64,000 bases of DNA from WHSW01 sp963740055 (GTDB taxonomy: Bacteria; Actinomycetota; Thermoleophilia; Solirubrobacterales; 70-9): contig CAVUCL010000004.1 in the NCBI GenBank assembly GCA_963740055.1, forward strand, positions 124,001-188,000. Reading direction: 5' to 3'. The notes under the pieces are model-generated. The model saw only the letters and a program-made list of their open reading frames with translations, was not told the DNA's origin and did not search any database. This document shows, in pieces, positions 7,833-19,034 of this stretch; positions within the stretch are counted from its first letter, which is position 1, and the number at the start of each line of letters is the position of its first letter. The translations under genes were made by a program, and so were the position numbers.

Positions 7833-8955
7833 ACGAGGTGGGCGTAGTGAGGGCGCGTCGAGGACGACGGCGTCCGCGCGGGCTCCGGGGCCAGGCGGCC
7901 GATGTCGTCGCGGCGCAGCGCCCGCGCGCCGCCGCGCGTGGCCGCCGCGCAGCGCCTCGTCGATCGTCATCCCCATCTCGCGCACCGCGAGCGCGATGCA
8001 GAACGCGCATCGAGGTCGTGTAGCTCGAGCCGGGGTTGGTGTTGGTCGCGATCGCGACGCTGACCCCGGCGTCGATCGCCCGGCGCGCGTCCGGGATAGG
8101 GCTGGCGGGTGCGAGAAGTCGGTCGCGGGGAGGAAGGTGGCGACCGTGTCGCTGCCGGCGAGCGCCTCGACGTCGGCGTCGTCGAGGTAGGTGCAGTGGT
8201 CGACCGAGGCGGCGCCCATCTCGACCGCGAGCTGCACCCCGTCGCCGGGGCCGAGCTGGTTGCCGTGCACGCGCAGGCCGAGCCCCGCGTCGCGGCCGGC
8301 GGCGAGCACCGCGCGCGACTGGTCGGCGTCGAAGGCGCCGCGCTCGCAGAAGACGTCGATCCAGCGGCTGTGTGGGGCGCAGGCGGCGAGCATCTCGCCC
8401 GCAGACTAGCTCGACGTAGTCGTCGGCGCGGCCCTCGTACTCCGGCGGCACCAGGTGGCGCGCCGAGGAAGGTGACGTCGTCGGTGAGCTCGGCGGCGAG
8501 CCGGCAGAGCACGCGCCTCCGACTCGACCGTCGAGCCCGTAGCCGGACTTGATCTCGAGGTGGGTGATCCCGGCGGCGAGCGCCTCGGCGCGGCGGGCTG
8601 CGCGCGAGGGCGAGCAGCTCCGCCTCGCGACGCCGCCCGCGTCGCCTCGGTCGTCACCGCGATCCCGCCGGCCTCGTACGGAGCCCCGGCCATCCGCGCG
8701 GCGAACTCCTCCGCGCGGTCGCCGGCGAAGATCAGGTGGGTGTGGCTGTCGACGAAGCCGGGGATCACGCAGCGCCCGGCGGCGTCGAAGCGCTCGTCGG
8801 CGTCCGCGCCCGACCGCTCGACCGCCGCGACCTCGCCGTCCTCGATCACCAGCGCCGCGTCGCGCACGATCCCGAGCGGCCCCTCGCCGAGCGCCGGGTC
8901 GTTGGTGACCAGGAGCCCGATGCGGTCGATCGCGATGGCTGCTCATCGACGTCAC
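7757..8955 (-). pseudogene. hutI: Imidazolonepropionase HutI (multiply frameshifted as read)
   Basis: HutI opens imidazolone-5-propionate to N-formimidoyl-glutamate, the third step of histidine breakdown. Recognisable pieces are spread over three frames: VIPGFVDSHTHLIFAGDRAE (amidohydrolase metal site), ALAAGITHLEIKSGYGLDG, RWIDVFCERGAFD and VDHCTYLDDADVEAL. A C-terminal HLVYRPGVPLAEATFVAGE ends at a TAG at 7757. Corrected length is about 399 residues, normal for the family. Its GTG overlaps the hutF stop (GTGA). At least six one- or two-base shifts are needed, so it is broken as given. Confidence 0.8.
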
Positions 8956-10308
8956 CCCCGGCGATCGACTCGCGCAGCTCGGCGGCGACGTCGAGCGCCA
9001 CGTGGGCACCGTCGCGGACGAGCTCGCGCCCGCCGCAGACGACCCGAGTCGACGTCGGCGGCGGTCGCCGCGAACACGACCGTCTCGAGCGCCGTCTCCG
9101 GCTCCCAGCCGGCGAGCCGGACGCCGTCGAGGCGGACCGTGACCAGGTCGGCGAGCGCGCCCGGCTCGATCGCACCGGCCTCGGGCCAGCCGAGCGCCGC
9201 GTGCCCGCCGCGCGTCGCGGCCCGCAGCAGATCGGCGGCGCCGTGGCGGCCGCGCTCGCCGGCTCGCGAGCCGCTCGTCGAGCTCGACCGCGCGCGCCTC
9301 CTCGAGCTGGTCGATGACGGCGTGGGAGTCGGAGCCGAGCGCGAGCGACGCCCCCGCCTCGGCCAGAGCGCTCGGCCGGGCCGATCCCGTCGGCGAGGTC
9401 GCGCTCGGTGGTCGGGCACAGACAGCAGCAGCAGCGCGCGGCGCCCAGGGCGCTCGATGTCGGCCCGGGTCAGGTGCGTGGCGTGGACCGCGGTGAACCG
9501 CTCGCCGAGCGCGCCGGCGCGCTCGAGCACCCCGGTCGGCGTGGCGCCGTGGGCCGCGAGGCAGGCCTCGTTCTCGGCCGGCTGCTCGGAGACGTGGGCG
9601 TGCAACGGGCACTCGCGCTCGGCGGCCCAGGCGGCGACCGTCGCCGCCGAGTCGCGGGTCGACCGCGCGGACGCTGTGGATCGCGGCGCCGACACGCGCG
9701 GCGCCGTTGCCCGACAGCGACCCGGCCCGCTCGGCCCAGGCCTCGGCGTCGGCGTCGGCGAAGCGCCGCTGGACTCGCCTCGGGCGGCTCGCCGATGCCG
9801 CCGTGCAGGTAGCAGGCGTCGAGCAGCGGTGATCCGGATCCCGGCCTCGCCCGCCGCGGCGATCAGCGCCTTGCCGATCTCGTTCGGGTCGGCGTACGGC
9901 TCGCCGCCGGGGCCGTGATGGAGGTAGTGGAACTCGCCGACCGCGGTGACCCCGGCGAGCGCCATCTCGGCGAACGTCGCGCGGGCGAGGCGGGGGTAGG
10001 CGTCGGGGTCGAGGCGCTCCGGCGAGCTCGTACATGTCCTCGCGCCAGGTCCAGAAGCTGCCTCCCGAGCGCTGCGCCCGCCCGCGCAGCGCGCGGTGAA
10101 ACGCGTGCGAGTGGGCGTTGGCGAAGCCGGGCAGCGTGAGGCCGTCGAGCCGCGCCGCGTCCGCCGGGGGCGCCGCCGCACCCGGCCTGACCGCGGCGAT
10201 CCGCTCGCCCTCGACCTCGACCACGACGCCGCGCTCGGCCCGCTCGCCGCCGAGCCAGGCGAGCTCGCACCAGTACGAACTGGGCGCCTCGACGGCGGCG
10301 CGGCTCAT
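8952..10308 (-). pseudogene. hutF: Formimidoylglutamate deiminase HutF (multiply frameshifted as read)
   Basis: HutF deiminates N-formimidoyl-glutamate to N-formyl-glutamate, the branch that releases formate later. The intact N-terminus (about 95 residues) has LPGFANAHSHAFHRALRGRA and FWTWREDMYELA. Other frames carry VTAVGEFHYLHHGPGG, ECPLHAHVSEQPAENEAC, AVHATHLTRADIE, SLALGSDSHAVIDQLEEAR and EPGALADLVTVRLDG. These include the expected metal-binding His and Asp residues. Corrected length is about 452 residues, as expected. Its ATG overlaps the peptide deformylase stop (ATGA). No hutG-type formylglutamate amidohydrolase is visible in the window. Confidence 0.8.
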
Positions 10309-10881
10309 GACCCGACCCGCTCGACCAGGGCTCGCGCCCGCGGCGCTCGAACTCCTCGCGGTGGAAGCGCTCGTACGGCGTCCCAGGTGCTGAGCGTGCG
10401 CGGATCGGCGCGATCGACGAACAGGATCCCGTCGAGATGGTCGACCTCGTGCTGGAAGGTGCCGGCGGTGAGCCCGCGCTTGACCTCCTCCTGAGCGTTG
10501 CCGTCGCGGTCGAGGTAGCGGACCCGAACGTTGACGTGGCGCTCGAGCTCGCCGCGCAGGTTCGGGACCGAGAGGCAGCCCTCGTTGATCGTCGCCAGCT
10601 CGTCGTCGAGCGGCTCGATCGCCGGGTTGACGAACACCGTCAGCGGGATCGCGGGCTTGTACGGGTAGCGCGGGTTGTCGGCTGCACGACCTCGGCGACC
10701 GCGATCCGCAGCCGATCGCCGACCTGCGGCGCGGCGATCCCGGCTCCGTTCGCGGCCCGCTTGGTCTCGATCATGTCGTCGATCAGCGCCTGGACCTCGG
10801 CCGATGCGAGCTCGGCGGCGCTCACCTCGCGCGCGGGCTCGCGCAGGACGGGATCGCCGATCTCCCGGAGCTCGAGGACCG

Positions 10882-10885
<4 letters not shown>
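10305..10885 (-). pseudogene. def: Peptide deformylase (frameshifted as read)
   Basis: All three deformylase motifs are present: GAGIAAPQVG, EGCLSVPNLRGE and HEVDHLDGILF, the last two giving the metal-binding Cys and His residues and the catalytic Glu. The enzyme removes formyl from the N-terminal methionine of new proteins. About three small frameshifts break it: after VAEVVQP, and two near the C-terminus. Corrected length is about 193 residues. Its ATG overlaps the hutU stop and its TGA overlaps the hutF ATG, so it is built into the histidine operon. That is an odd place for this gene, and it may be a second, specialised copy. Confidence 0.8.
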
Positions 10886-12538
<1,653 letters not shown>

Positions 12539-12542
<4 letters not shown>

Positions 12543-13354
12543 CGCGCCGCCCGCTCGGCCGGGTGGAGCAGCGGGAATCGCGGCGCGTCGAACGGGTCGC
12601 CGGCGGCGAGCTCGGCGTCGAGCCCCGGGAACGGCGGGCTGGTGCGGATGCGGCGCGCGGCGCGTAGCGGGCGTCGTCGCCGAGCACGCGGACCGAGAAG
12701 GCGCGGCGCAGGGTCGGCGAGCCGCCGGCCTGGTGCAGGGTGAGCATGTGGAAGGCGACCGCGTCGCCGGGCTCGAGCTCCCAGCCGACGATCGTCGTGC
12801 GCGCGAGCGGTCGGCGTCGACGTCGGGGACCTCCTCGAGCTCGCCCTCGTCGAAGACCAGCGCCGTCTGCGAGACGAAGGTGCGCGGCATGTACCAGGTG
12901 CCCGGGGCGTGCGACCCGGCGACGAACTCGAGCGTGTTCTCGCGGTCGACCGGGTCGACCGGGATCCAGAAGGAGACGTTCTGGCGCCCGTCGACGCAGT
13001 AGTAGGGCTGGTCCTGGTGCCACGGGCTCGGCTCGGCGCTGCCCGCCTCCTTGACCAGGACGTGGTCGTGAAAGAGGCGCGCCGTCCGCGAGCCCATCAG
13101 CTCGGCGCCGAGCTCGCCGAGGGCCGCGTCGCGGATCACGGTGCTCGTACTCGTCGATCCGCTCCCAGTTGCAGAAGTCCTCGAAGAAGGTCCGCTCGTC
13201 GCCGTGTCCCTGCGCCAGCGGCCCGGGCTCGGAGCGGTTGCGGTCGATCCCGCGCCGCAGCGCCTCGACCTGCTCGGGGTCGAGCAGCGCCGCGGATCGG
13301 TACCGCGCCGTCGCGCTGGAAGTCCTCGATCACGTCGGTTTCGAGCGGAGTCAC
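12539..13354 (-). pseudogene. Phytanoyl-CoA dioxygenase (PhyH)-like Fe(II)/2-oxoglutarate oxygenase (frameshifted as read)
   Basis: The product of about 271 residues has the iron-binding HxD in PSPWHQDQPYYCVDG (12999-13022) and NVSFWIPVDPVDRENT. A distal His-Arg region reads HMLTLHQAGGSPTLRRAFSV, the usual two-His-one-carboxylate and 2-oxoglutarate sites. The family hydroxylates small substrates; the substrate here is unknown. Start GTG 13354 overlaps the hutH stop (GTGA) and its TGA overlaps the hutU start, so it is translated within the histidine operon. Four small frameshifts are needed. It may act on histidine or a methylated or imidazole compound, but that is a guess. Confidence 0.7.
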
Positions 13355-14907
13355 GCCAGCTCCCCGATCTCGGCCTCGACCGCGGCCAGCAGCGCGCCGC
13401 CGGCGAGCAGCGCCGTCGACCGCGGCGAGCTCGGGGGCGAGCCAGCGGTCGGGTCCCGCCCCGGGGATCAGCTCGCGCACCGCCTTCACCGCCGCTCCGG
13501 TGCCGCGTGCCGGCTCCAGCGGCGCGCGCAGCTCGAGCGGCGCGGGCCGCGCAGGCGAGCTCGACGCCAGGATCCGCCGCAGGTTGCCGACCGCCAGGCG
13601 CAGCTTTCGTGCGGCTCCCCAGCCCATCGAGACGTGGTCCTCCTGCATCGCGCTCGTCGGCAGCGAGTCGACCGACGCCGGCGCCGCGAGGCGGCGGTTC
13701 TCGGCCACCATCGCCGCCTGCGTGTACTGGGCCGATCATCAGCCCCGAGTCGACGCCCGCGTCGTCGGCGAGGAAGGGCGGCAGGCCGTGCGAGCGCGCG
13801 GCGTCGAGCAGCCGATCGGTGCGCCGCTCGCTGATCGCGCCCACCTCGGCGGCGGCGATCGCGAGGAAATCGCAGGCGAAGCCGACCGGCGCGCCGTGGA
13901 AGTTGCCGCACGACTCGACCCGGCCGTCGGGCAGCACCATCGGGTTGTCGATCGCGGATGCGAGCTCGGCGCTCGGCGATCCGGTCGGCGTGCTCTGCGG
14001 TGTCGCGGGCGGCTCCGTGGACCTGCGGCGTGCAGCGGATCGAGTAGGAGTCCTGGACCCGCGGGTCGTCGGTGCGGTGGCTGGCGACGATCGCCGAGCC
14101 CTCGAGCAGCGCCGCGCAGGTTGGCGGCGCTGGCGGCCTGACCGAGCTGCGGGCGCAGCTCGACCAGATCGGCGGCGAAGGCGCGATCGGTGCCGAGCAG
14201 CGCCTCGGTGGTCAGCGCGGCGGCGACGTCGGCGATCCGCAGCAGCGCTCGCAGGTCGGCGAGCGCGAGGACGAGCATCCCGAGGATGCCGTCGGTGCCG
14301 TTGATCAGCGCCAGGCCCTCCTTCGGCCCGAGCTCGGCCGGCTCGATCCCCGCCTTCGCGAGCGCCTCCTCCGCCGGGACCGCGGAGCCATCCTCGCCTT
14401 GAGACCTCGCCCTCGCCGATCAGCGCCAGCGCGCAGTGCGCGAGCGGCGCCAGATCGCCGCTGGCGCCGAGCGAGCCGTGCTCTGGCACCACCGGGTCGA
14501 GGCCCCCGTTCAGCATCGCCACGCATCCCCTCGGCGAGCTCCGGGCGCACCCCGGAGAGGCCCATCGCGAGCGAGCGAGCGCGCAGGAACAACATCGCCC
14601 GGACCACCTCGCGCTCCACCGGCGGGCCCATGCCGGCGGCATGCGAGCGGATCAGCGACCGCTGCAGCTGGGCGCGTCGCTCGGCCGGGATCGAGGTCTG
14701 GGCCAGCGACCCGAACCCCGTCGAAACGCCGTAGGCGGGCTCCTCCGAGTCGGCGAGGCGCGCCACGACCGCCGCGGTCCGCTCCATCGCGGCGCGCGCC
14801 TCTTCGCCGACCTCGACCGGAGCTCGATGGCGAGCGACCTCGACCACATCGGCCGCGCTCGCTCCAGCCGGCCCGAGGACCACTGACTCACGAATCGCCA
14901 CCGGCAC
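13351..14907 (-). pseudogene. hutH: Histidine ammonia-lyase HutH (multiply frameshifted as read)
   Basis: HutH deaminates histidine to urocanate. The first 130 residues are intact (AYGVSTGFGSLAQTSIP). The next frame carries EHGSLGASGDLAPLAH, whose Ala-Ser-Gly (14457-14465) forms the MIO electrophile. Later frames hold LINGTDGI, SYSIRC-type sequence, NPMVLPDGRVESCGNFHG and TSAMQEDHVSMGW. Corrected length is about 518 residues, normal for HutH. At least six one-base shifts are needed, such as an extra base at about 14115, 13985 and 13730. It is the first gene of the operon; the GTG at 14907 has no clear Shine-Dalgarno sequence. Confidence 0.85.
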
Positions 14908-15023
14908 GGTTTATCGATTCGGGGCGCGGTCTGCGTCTCGAAGCGAGTCGGGTTCATTGCGCCGGACCTATCCTGGGTCAAAGACGGTGCTTTGAAACTC
15001 AATCGCGCACAGAGCAGGCAGGC

Positions 15024-15746
15024 ATGATCGACCTCCTTGCTCCGGAGCTGACGGTCCAGCGTCCGCCTCCCGGTGAAGAGGCCTCCCGATATTTGCGCTC
15101 GTACTTGATCATGCGGATCTTCGTCGGCGCCCTCGGTGTCGCGCTCCCGATCCTGCTCGTGCTCGGCGACGGCGTCGTGTTCAACCTCGACCCGTTCCCG
15201 CGCGATTCGCTCAGCGCGTACTACTACTCGGGCGTGCGCGAGCTGTTCGTCGGCACGCTTTGTGCGATCGCGGTGTTCCTGATCACCTACAAGGTCGCGG
15301 ATCGCACGTTGGACAACACGTTGAGCATCCTCGCCGGACTTGCCGCGCTCACCGTGGCCTTGTTTCCGACCGGGTTGCCCGAGCAGCTGCAGAACCTTAC
15401 GCCGCTTCAGGAAGGGCTCAGCGAGGGTGCCGTGGAAGCGGTCCACTTCACCGCTGCCGCCGTATTCATTCTCTCGCTCGGAGTCATCTGTTACTTCTTC
15501 GGCGTCCGCGAAGGTGCGCGCGCTCCTCGGCCGAAGAAGCGCTCACCGAAGTTCTGGCGCCTCTACCACTGGTCGTGCGCCGGCGCGATCGCAGTCGCGG
15601 TGTTGTGGATCGCCGTTACTCAAGTCGTCGAGGGGCCGCGCACATCACTGCTCATCGGTGAAACCGTGTCGGTCTGGGCGTTTGGCGCCTCGTGGTTGAT
15701 GAAGGGCCTGGAGCTGGACATCCTTCGAGGCGGCAGCGATATGTAA
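15024..15746 (+). CDS. Membrane protein of unknown function, six helices
   Basis: A product of 240 residues with about six transmembrane helices. Between helices 1 and 2 is RDSLSAYYYSGVRELFVG, and later come AVEAVHFTAAAVFILSLGV and FWRLYHWSCAGAIAVAV. I recall similar uncharacterised actinobacterial proteins but no function. A possible -10 (TATCCT, 14969-14974) lies about 50 bases upstream. The gene and the cupin after it look less GC-rich than their neighbours and carry no frameshifts, although they abut the damaged hut block. Confidence 0.7.
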   Translation: MIDLLAPELTVQRPPPGEEASRYLRSYLIMRIFVGALGVALPILLVLGDGVVFNLDPFPRDSLSAYYYSGVRELFVGTLCAIAVFLITYKVADRTLDNTLSILAGLAALTVALFPTGLPEQLQNLTPLQEGLSEGAVEAVHFTAAAVFILSLGVICYFFGVREGARAPRPKKRSPKFWRLYHWSCAGAIAVAVLWIAVTQVVEGPRTSLLIGETVSVWAFGASWLMKGLELDILRGGSDM

Positions 15747-15757
15747 CAGGGCACGCA

Positions 15758-15763
15758 TAGGAT
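15758..15763 (+). promoter_or_regulatory. -10 hexamer TAGGAT, leaderless start
   Basis: TAGGAT ends seven bases before the GTG at 15771, favouring that codon over an in-frame GTG only one base after the hexamer. Confidence 0.5.
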
Positions 15764-15770
15764 TGTGGCC

Positions 15771-16172
15771 GTGCCGTTCACGCACACGAACCTGAAGCAG
15801 GACCTGGAGGACCTCGGGTCCCGGTTCGACGGCGCGCCGGACCTGGAGTTCCGCTTGGCGACCGAGGCGCTCGAGCTCGAGCAGTCCGGCCTCGGCTACC
15901 AGCGCGTCCCGCCCGGCTATCGCTTTCCGTACGGCCACACGCACAAGAAACAGGAGGAGGTGTACGTGGTCCTGGGAGGGAGCGGGCGGATGAAGCTCGA
16001 CGACGAGATCGTCGACCTCAAGCAGTGGGACGCGGTGCGCGTCCCACCCGGTACTTGGCGAGGCTACGAGGCCGGGCCCGACGGCCTCGAGATCTTCGTC
16101 ATCGGCGCGCCCAATCTCGGCGAGGATCCGCGCGAAGACGTCGAGGGCCGGCGCGACTGGTGGGCTGACTAG
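15771..16172 (+). CDS. Cupin-domain protein
   Basis: A product of 133 residues forming a single cupin barrel. The first cupin motif is YGHTHKKQEEVYVVLGGSGR (HxH, then Glu), and the second is weaker (VPPGTWRGYEAGPDGLEIFV, with no clear His). Metal binding is likely but the substrate is unknown. GTG 15771 is chosen because the TAGGAT hexamer lies seven bases upstream. It converges on the DUF59 gene and follows the membrane protein by about 24 bases. Confidence 0.75.
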   Translation: MPFTHTNLKQDLEDLGSRFDGAPDLEFRLATEALELEQSGLGYQRVPPGYRFPYGHTHKKQEEVYVVLGGSGRMKLDDEIVDLKQWDAVRVPPGTWRGYEAGPDGLEIFVIGAPNLGEDPREDVEGRRDWWAD

Positions 16173-16205
16173 CGCGAGACGGCGCAAAGCCGCCTGTGGA
16201 GCCGC

Positions 16206-16502
16206 TCAGTACCCGAGCGCGAACTTGGCGTCCTCGGACATCATCTCCGGGGACCAGGGCGGGTCGAAGATCATCTTCGGGTGCACCTTGTCGACGCCCT
16301 CGAGGTCGCCGACGAACTCGCGCATCTGCTCGGACACCTGGGGGCCGATCGGGCAGGCGGGCGTGGTCAGGGTGAAGGTGACGAAGACCTCGGGGCCCTC
16401 GACCTCGACGTCGTAGACGAGCCCGAGCGAGACGAAGTCGAGCCCGAGCTCGGGGTCGATCACCTCTTCGAGCGCCTCATAGACATCCTCTTCGGTCGTC
16501 AT
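16206..16502 (-). CDS. DUF59/MIP18-family protein (SufT/PaaD-like)
   Basis: A product of 98 residues matching the DUF59 fold: EALEEVIDPELGLDFVSLGL at the start and TLTTPACPIGPQVSEQM with the conserved Cys in the middle. Members help assemble or insert Fe-S clusters (SufT) or act with ring-hydroxylating oxygenases (PaaD). As it stands alone here, an Fe-S assembly role is the better guess. ATG 16502 is the only sensible start. The gene is convergent with the cupin and divergent from fxsA. Confidence 0.85.
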   Translation of the reverse strand: MTTEEDVYEALEEVIDPELGLDFVSLGLVYDVEVEGPEVFVTFTLTTPACPIGPQVSEQMREFVGDLEGVDKVHPKMIFDPPWSPEMMSEDAKFALGY

Positions 16503-16551
16503 ACGGAAATCGTAGCCGGATCGCCCTCGAACTCCGCCGAACGTCGCTCTC

Positions 16552-16557
16552 TAGGCT
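16552..16557 (+). promoter_or_regulatory. -10 hexamer TAGGCT, leaderless start for fxsA
   Basis: TAGGCT ends seven bases before ATG 16565, so the ATG is preferred to a TTG at 16559. Confidence 0.5.
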
Positions 16558-16564
16558 GTTGCCG

Positions 16565-17080
16565 ATGGGACTGCTGCTGCTGACGCTGTTCATCCTGCTG
16601 CCGATCGCGGAGCTCTACGTGATCATCCAGGTCGGGGGCTGGATCGGGATCTGGCCGACCCTGGCGCTGCTGGTGCTCGACGGGTTCGCCGGCGCGGCGC
16701 TGGCGCGCTCGCAGGGCCGGACCGCTTGGGCGCGCTTCAACCGGGCGCTCGCCGACGGCCGCGTCCCCGCCCGCGAGACCTTCGACGGGGCGCTGATCAT
16801 CATCGGCGGCGCCTTCCTGCTCGCGCCCGGCTTCATCACCGACATCGTCGGCTTCCTCTGTCTGATCCCGCCGACGCGGGCGCTCGCGCGCGGGCTCTTC
16901 GCCCGCCTCGCTCGGCGCCGGGTCTCGTTCGCGTGGACGATCGCGGGCGCGCCCTCGGGCCGCGGCGCGCGCCCGACCGGGCGCCAGGGCCCGGGCGAGC
17001 GCTACGACTACGAGGGCACCGCGCACGAGGTCACCGAACGCGACGAGCTCGGGCCGGGGGCGCCCGGCGATGAGCGCTGA
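16565..17080 (+). CDS. fxsA: FxsA family membrane protein
   Basis: A product of 171 residues with the FxsA layout. Helix 1 contains LFILLPIAELYVIIQVGG, helix 2 follows (GIWPTLALLVLDGFAGAALA), then a cytoplasmic segment, then GGAFLLAPGFITDIVGFLCL with the conserved Pro-Gly-Phe. The E. coli relative eases phage T7 exclusion by the F plasmid; the cellular role is otherwise unclear. The C-terminal tail is polar and Gly/Arg-rich. The last 11 bases overlap the next gene. Confidence 0.85.
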   Translation: MGLLLLTLFILLPIAELYVIIQVGGWIGIWPTLALLVLDGFAGAALARSQGRTAWARFNRALADGRVPARETFDGALIIIGGAFLLAPGFITDIVGFLCLIPPTRALARGLFARLARRRVSFAWTIAGAPSGRGARPTGRQGPGERYDYEGTAHEVTERDELGPGAPGDER

Positions 17081-17591
17081 GGGGCCGGCGCTCGAGTTCA
17101 CCGATCCCGCCGGCGACACGCTGCGGTTCGAGTGGGACGCCGAGGCGCTCGCGACGCTCGCGGCCGACGCGCCGCCGCCGCAGCCGGTGTGGTGGCTCGG
17201 CGGCGAGCTCGACTGGGACGAGGTCGAGGCGGCGCGGGTGCTCTCGGGGCGCCTCGGCGACGGCAACCTGTTCGCGGTCGTCGCCCTGCGCCCCGCCGGG
17301 GCGAGCGGCCACGGCGAGGAGATCGTCGCCGGTGCCTACGGCCCGCCGGAGGGGCTCGACCAGGTCGCCGAGGCGCTGATCTCGACCGAGTACGACGACG
17401 ACGGCGCCGTTCGCCGCCTCGGGCTCGAGCTCCATCGCGACGACTCGCCGATCGCGATCCGGATCGCCGCCCTGGCGACGCAGAGCTCGCGCTCCGGGAG
17501 CGCCGGTGCCGGCCTGCGCTCGACCGCGCTCGAGCTGCGCTCGCCCGCCGGGCCGGGGGCCGGCGTCCTCGACCTGCTCGAGCGCGCGTGA
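17070..17591 (+). CDS. Hypothetical protein (173 aa)
   Basis: An acidic soluble protein of 173 residues with no family I recognise. It has alternating beta-like segments and conserved-looking Trp/Asp stretches (VWWLGGELDWDEVEAARVLS). It overlaps fxsA by 11 bases upstream and the HAD gene by four bases downstream (GTGA), so the three are co-transcribed. Codon bias matches the window. Confidence 0.65.
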   Translation: MSAEGPALEFTDPAGDTLRFEWDAEALATLAADAPPPQPVWWLGGELDWDEVEAARVLSGRLGDGNLFAVVALRPAGASGHGEEIVAGAYGPPEGLDQVAEALISTEYDDDGAVRRLGLELHRDDSPIAIRIAALATQSSRSGSAGAGLRSTALELRSPAGPGAGVLDLLERA

Positions 17592-18241
17592 GCGCTCGAA
17601 AGCGGGCGCTTCGAGCGGTGATCTCGGACTTCGGCGGCGTCCTGACGACGCCGCTGATGCACTCTTTCGCCGCCTATCAGGACCGGACCGGGATCTCCCC
17701 CGCGGCGCTCGGCCGCGCGATGCAGACGATCGCCGAGCGCGACGGCGCCCACCCGCTCTATGAGCTCGAGACCGGGCGGATGACCGAGGCCGACTTCCTC
17801 GAGCGGGTCCGAGTCGCGCTCGAGCCCGAGCTCGGACACGCGCCCGTGATGCACGGCTTCAAGGAGATCTACTTCGACGCCCTGGAGACGAACGAGCCGA
17901 TGGTCGAGACGATGCGCGAGCTGAAGCGGCGCGGGCACCGGATGGCGCTGCTGACCAACAACGTGCGCGAGTGGGAGCCGCTGTGGCGCTCGATGCTGCC
18001 GCTCGACGAGATCTTCGAGCTGATCGTCGACTCCGCCTTCGTCGGCATGCGAAAGCCCGACCCGCCGATCTACGAGCTCACGCTCGAGCGCCTCGGCGGC
18101 GGGCTCGAACCCACCGAGTGCCTGTTCGTCGACGACCTGGCGCCGAACGTCGAGACCGCCCGCGCGCTCGGGATGAGCGCGGTCCACTTCCGCGACAACG
18201 AACAGGCGATCGCCGAGATCGAGGCGCTCGCCGGCGGCTGA
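17588..18241 (+). CDS. HAD-superfamily hydrolase-like protein
   Basis: A product of 217 residues with HAD subfamily IA motifs. Motif I is VISDFGGVLTTPL, motif II LLTNNV, motif III Lys in GMRKPDPPIYELTLERL and motif IV CLFVDDLAPNVETA. It resembles the phosphatase-like N-terminal domain of epoxide hydrolase 2. In motif I the second Asp (general acid/base) is Gly, as in the DFGGV branch, so phosphatase activity may be weak. GTG 17588 overlaps the preceding TGA. Confidence 0.8.
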   Translation: MSARKRALRAVISDFGGVLTTPLMHSFAAYQDRTGISPAALGRAMQTIAERDGAHPLYELETGRMTEADFLERVRVALEPELGHAPVMHGFKEIYFDALETNEPMVETMRELKRRGHRMALLTNNVREWEPLWRSMLPLDEIFELIVDSAFVGMRKPDPPIYELTLERLGGGLEPTECLFVDDLAPNVETARALGMSAVHFRDNEQAIAEIEALAGG

Positions 18242-18273
18242 CGGCGCGCGCGGGCGCGCGGCCGCGACGGCGT

Positions 18274-18279
18274 TACGGT
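18274..18279 (+). promoter_or_regulatory. -10 hexamer TACGGT, leaderless start for GntR gene
   Basis: TACGGT ends seven bases before GTG 18287. Confidence 0.5.
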
Positions 18280-18286
18280 TAGGCCG

Positions 18287-19006
18287 GTGGAGCGAGACCC
18301 CGCGATCGAGGCGGTGTTCAAGCCGGTCCGGCCCCCGACCACGTTCGAGGAGACGGTCGAGCGCCTCGGGACCGCGATCCGCACCGGGGTGCTCGCGGCC
18401 GGCAGCCGGCTGCCGCCAGAGCGGCGGCTGGCGCAGCAGCTGCGGATCTCGCGCTCGACCCTGCGCGAGGCGCTGACGACCCTGACCCAGACCGGGCACC
18501 TGGTCTCGACCCGGGGGCGCAGCGGCGGAACCTTCGTCGCCGAGGAGCCGCCGCTCGCCGACGCGCCCGCCGACGACATCCTCACCGAGGGCGCCTGGGC
18601 GGTGCTCGACCACCGGGTCGCGATCGAGACCGGCGCGACGCTGCTCGCCTGCGAGCGCGCCGAGCCCGAGGACATCGAGCGCCTCGACGCGCTCACCGAG
18701 CGGATGGCCTCGGCGGCGGACTTCGACGACTACCGGCGCGCCGACATCCGCTTCCACATCGGACTCGCCGAGGCGGCCCGCTCGCCGCACCTGGTCACCG
18801 AGATGACCGAGGTCCAGGGGCGGATGAGCGAGCTGATCGCGCTCATCGCCCACCCCGAGCGGGTGCTCACCCACTCCAACGCCCAGCACCGCAAGCTGGC
18901 GCAGCTGCTCGCCGCCGGCGACTCGCGCGCCGCCGTCGTGCTCGCGCGCGAGCACATCGCCGGCACCGAGCACATCCTCGCCGGGCTGCTGCCGCGGCCG
19001 GCCTGA
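18287..19006 (+). CDS. GntR-family (FadR subfamily) transcriptional regulator
   Basis: A product of 239 residues. The winged helix (about 20-90) contains GSRLPPERRLAQQLRISRST and a wing STRGRSGGTFV. The all-helical FCD effector domain (about 100-230) has DHRVAIETGATLLACERA, DIRFHIGLAEAARSP and HRKLAQLLAAGD, with the Asp/His residues that bind metal in the family. It converges on the flavoprotein gene and is the likely regulator of the catabolic locus at 19-28 kb. A 12-base inverted repeat in that locus's divergent promoter is a candidate site. Confidence 0.85.
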   Translation: MERDPAIEAVFKPVRPPTTFEETVERLGTAIRTGVLAAGSRLPPERRLAQQLRISRSTLREALTTLTQTGHLVSTRGRSGGTFVAEEPPLADAPADDILTEGAWAVLDHRVAIETGATLLACERAEPEDIERLDALTERMASAADFDDYRRADIRFHIGLAEAARSPHLVTEMTEVQGRMSELIALIAHPERVLTHSNAQHRKLAQLLAAGDSRAAVVLAREHIAGTEHILAGLLPRPA

Positions 19007-19034
19007 GCCGCCGGCGCGCTGCGCCTGCGCCGCC

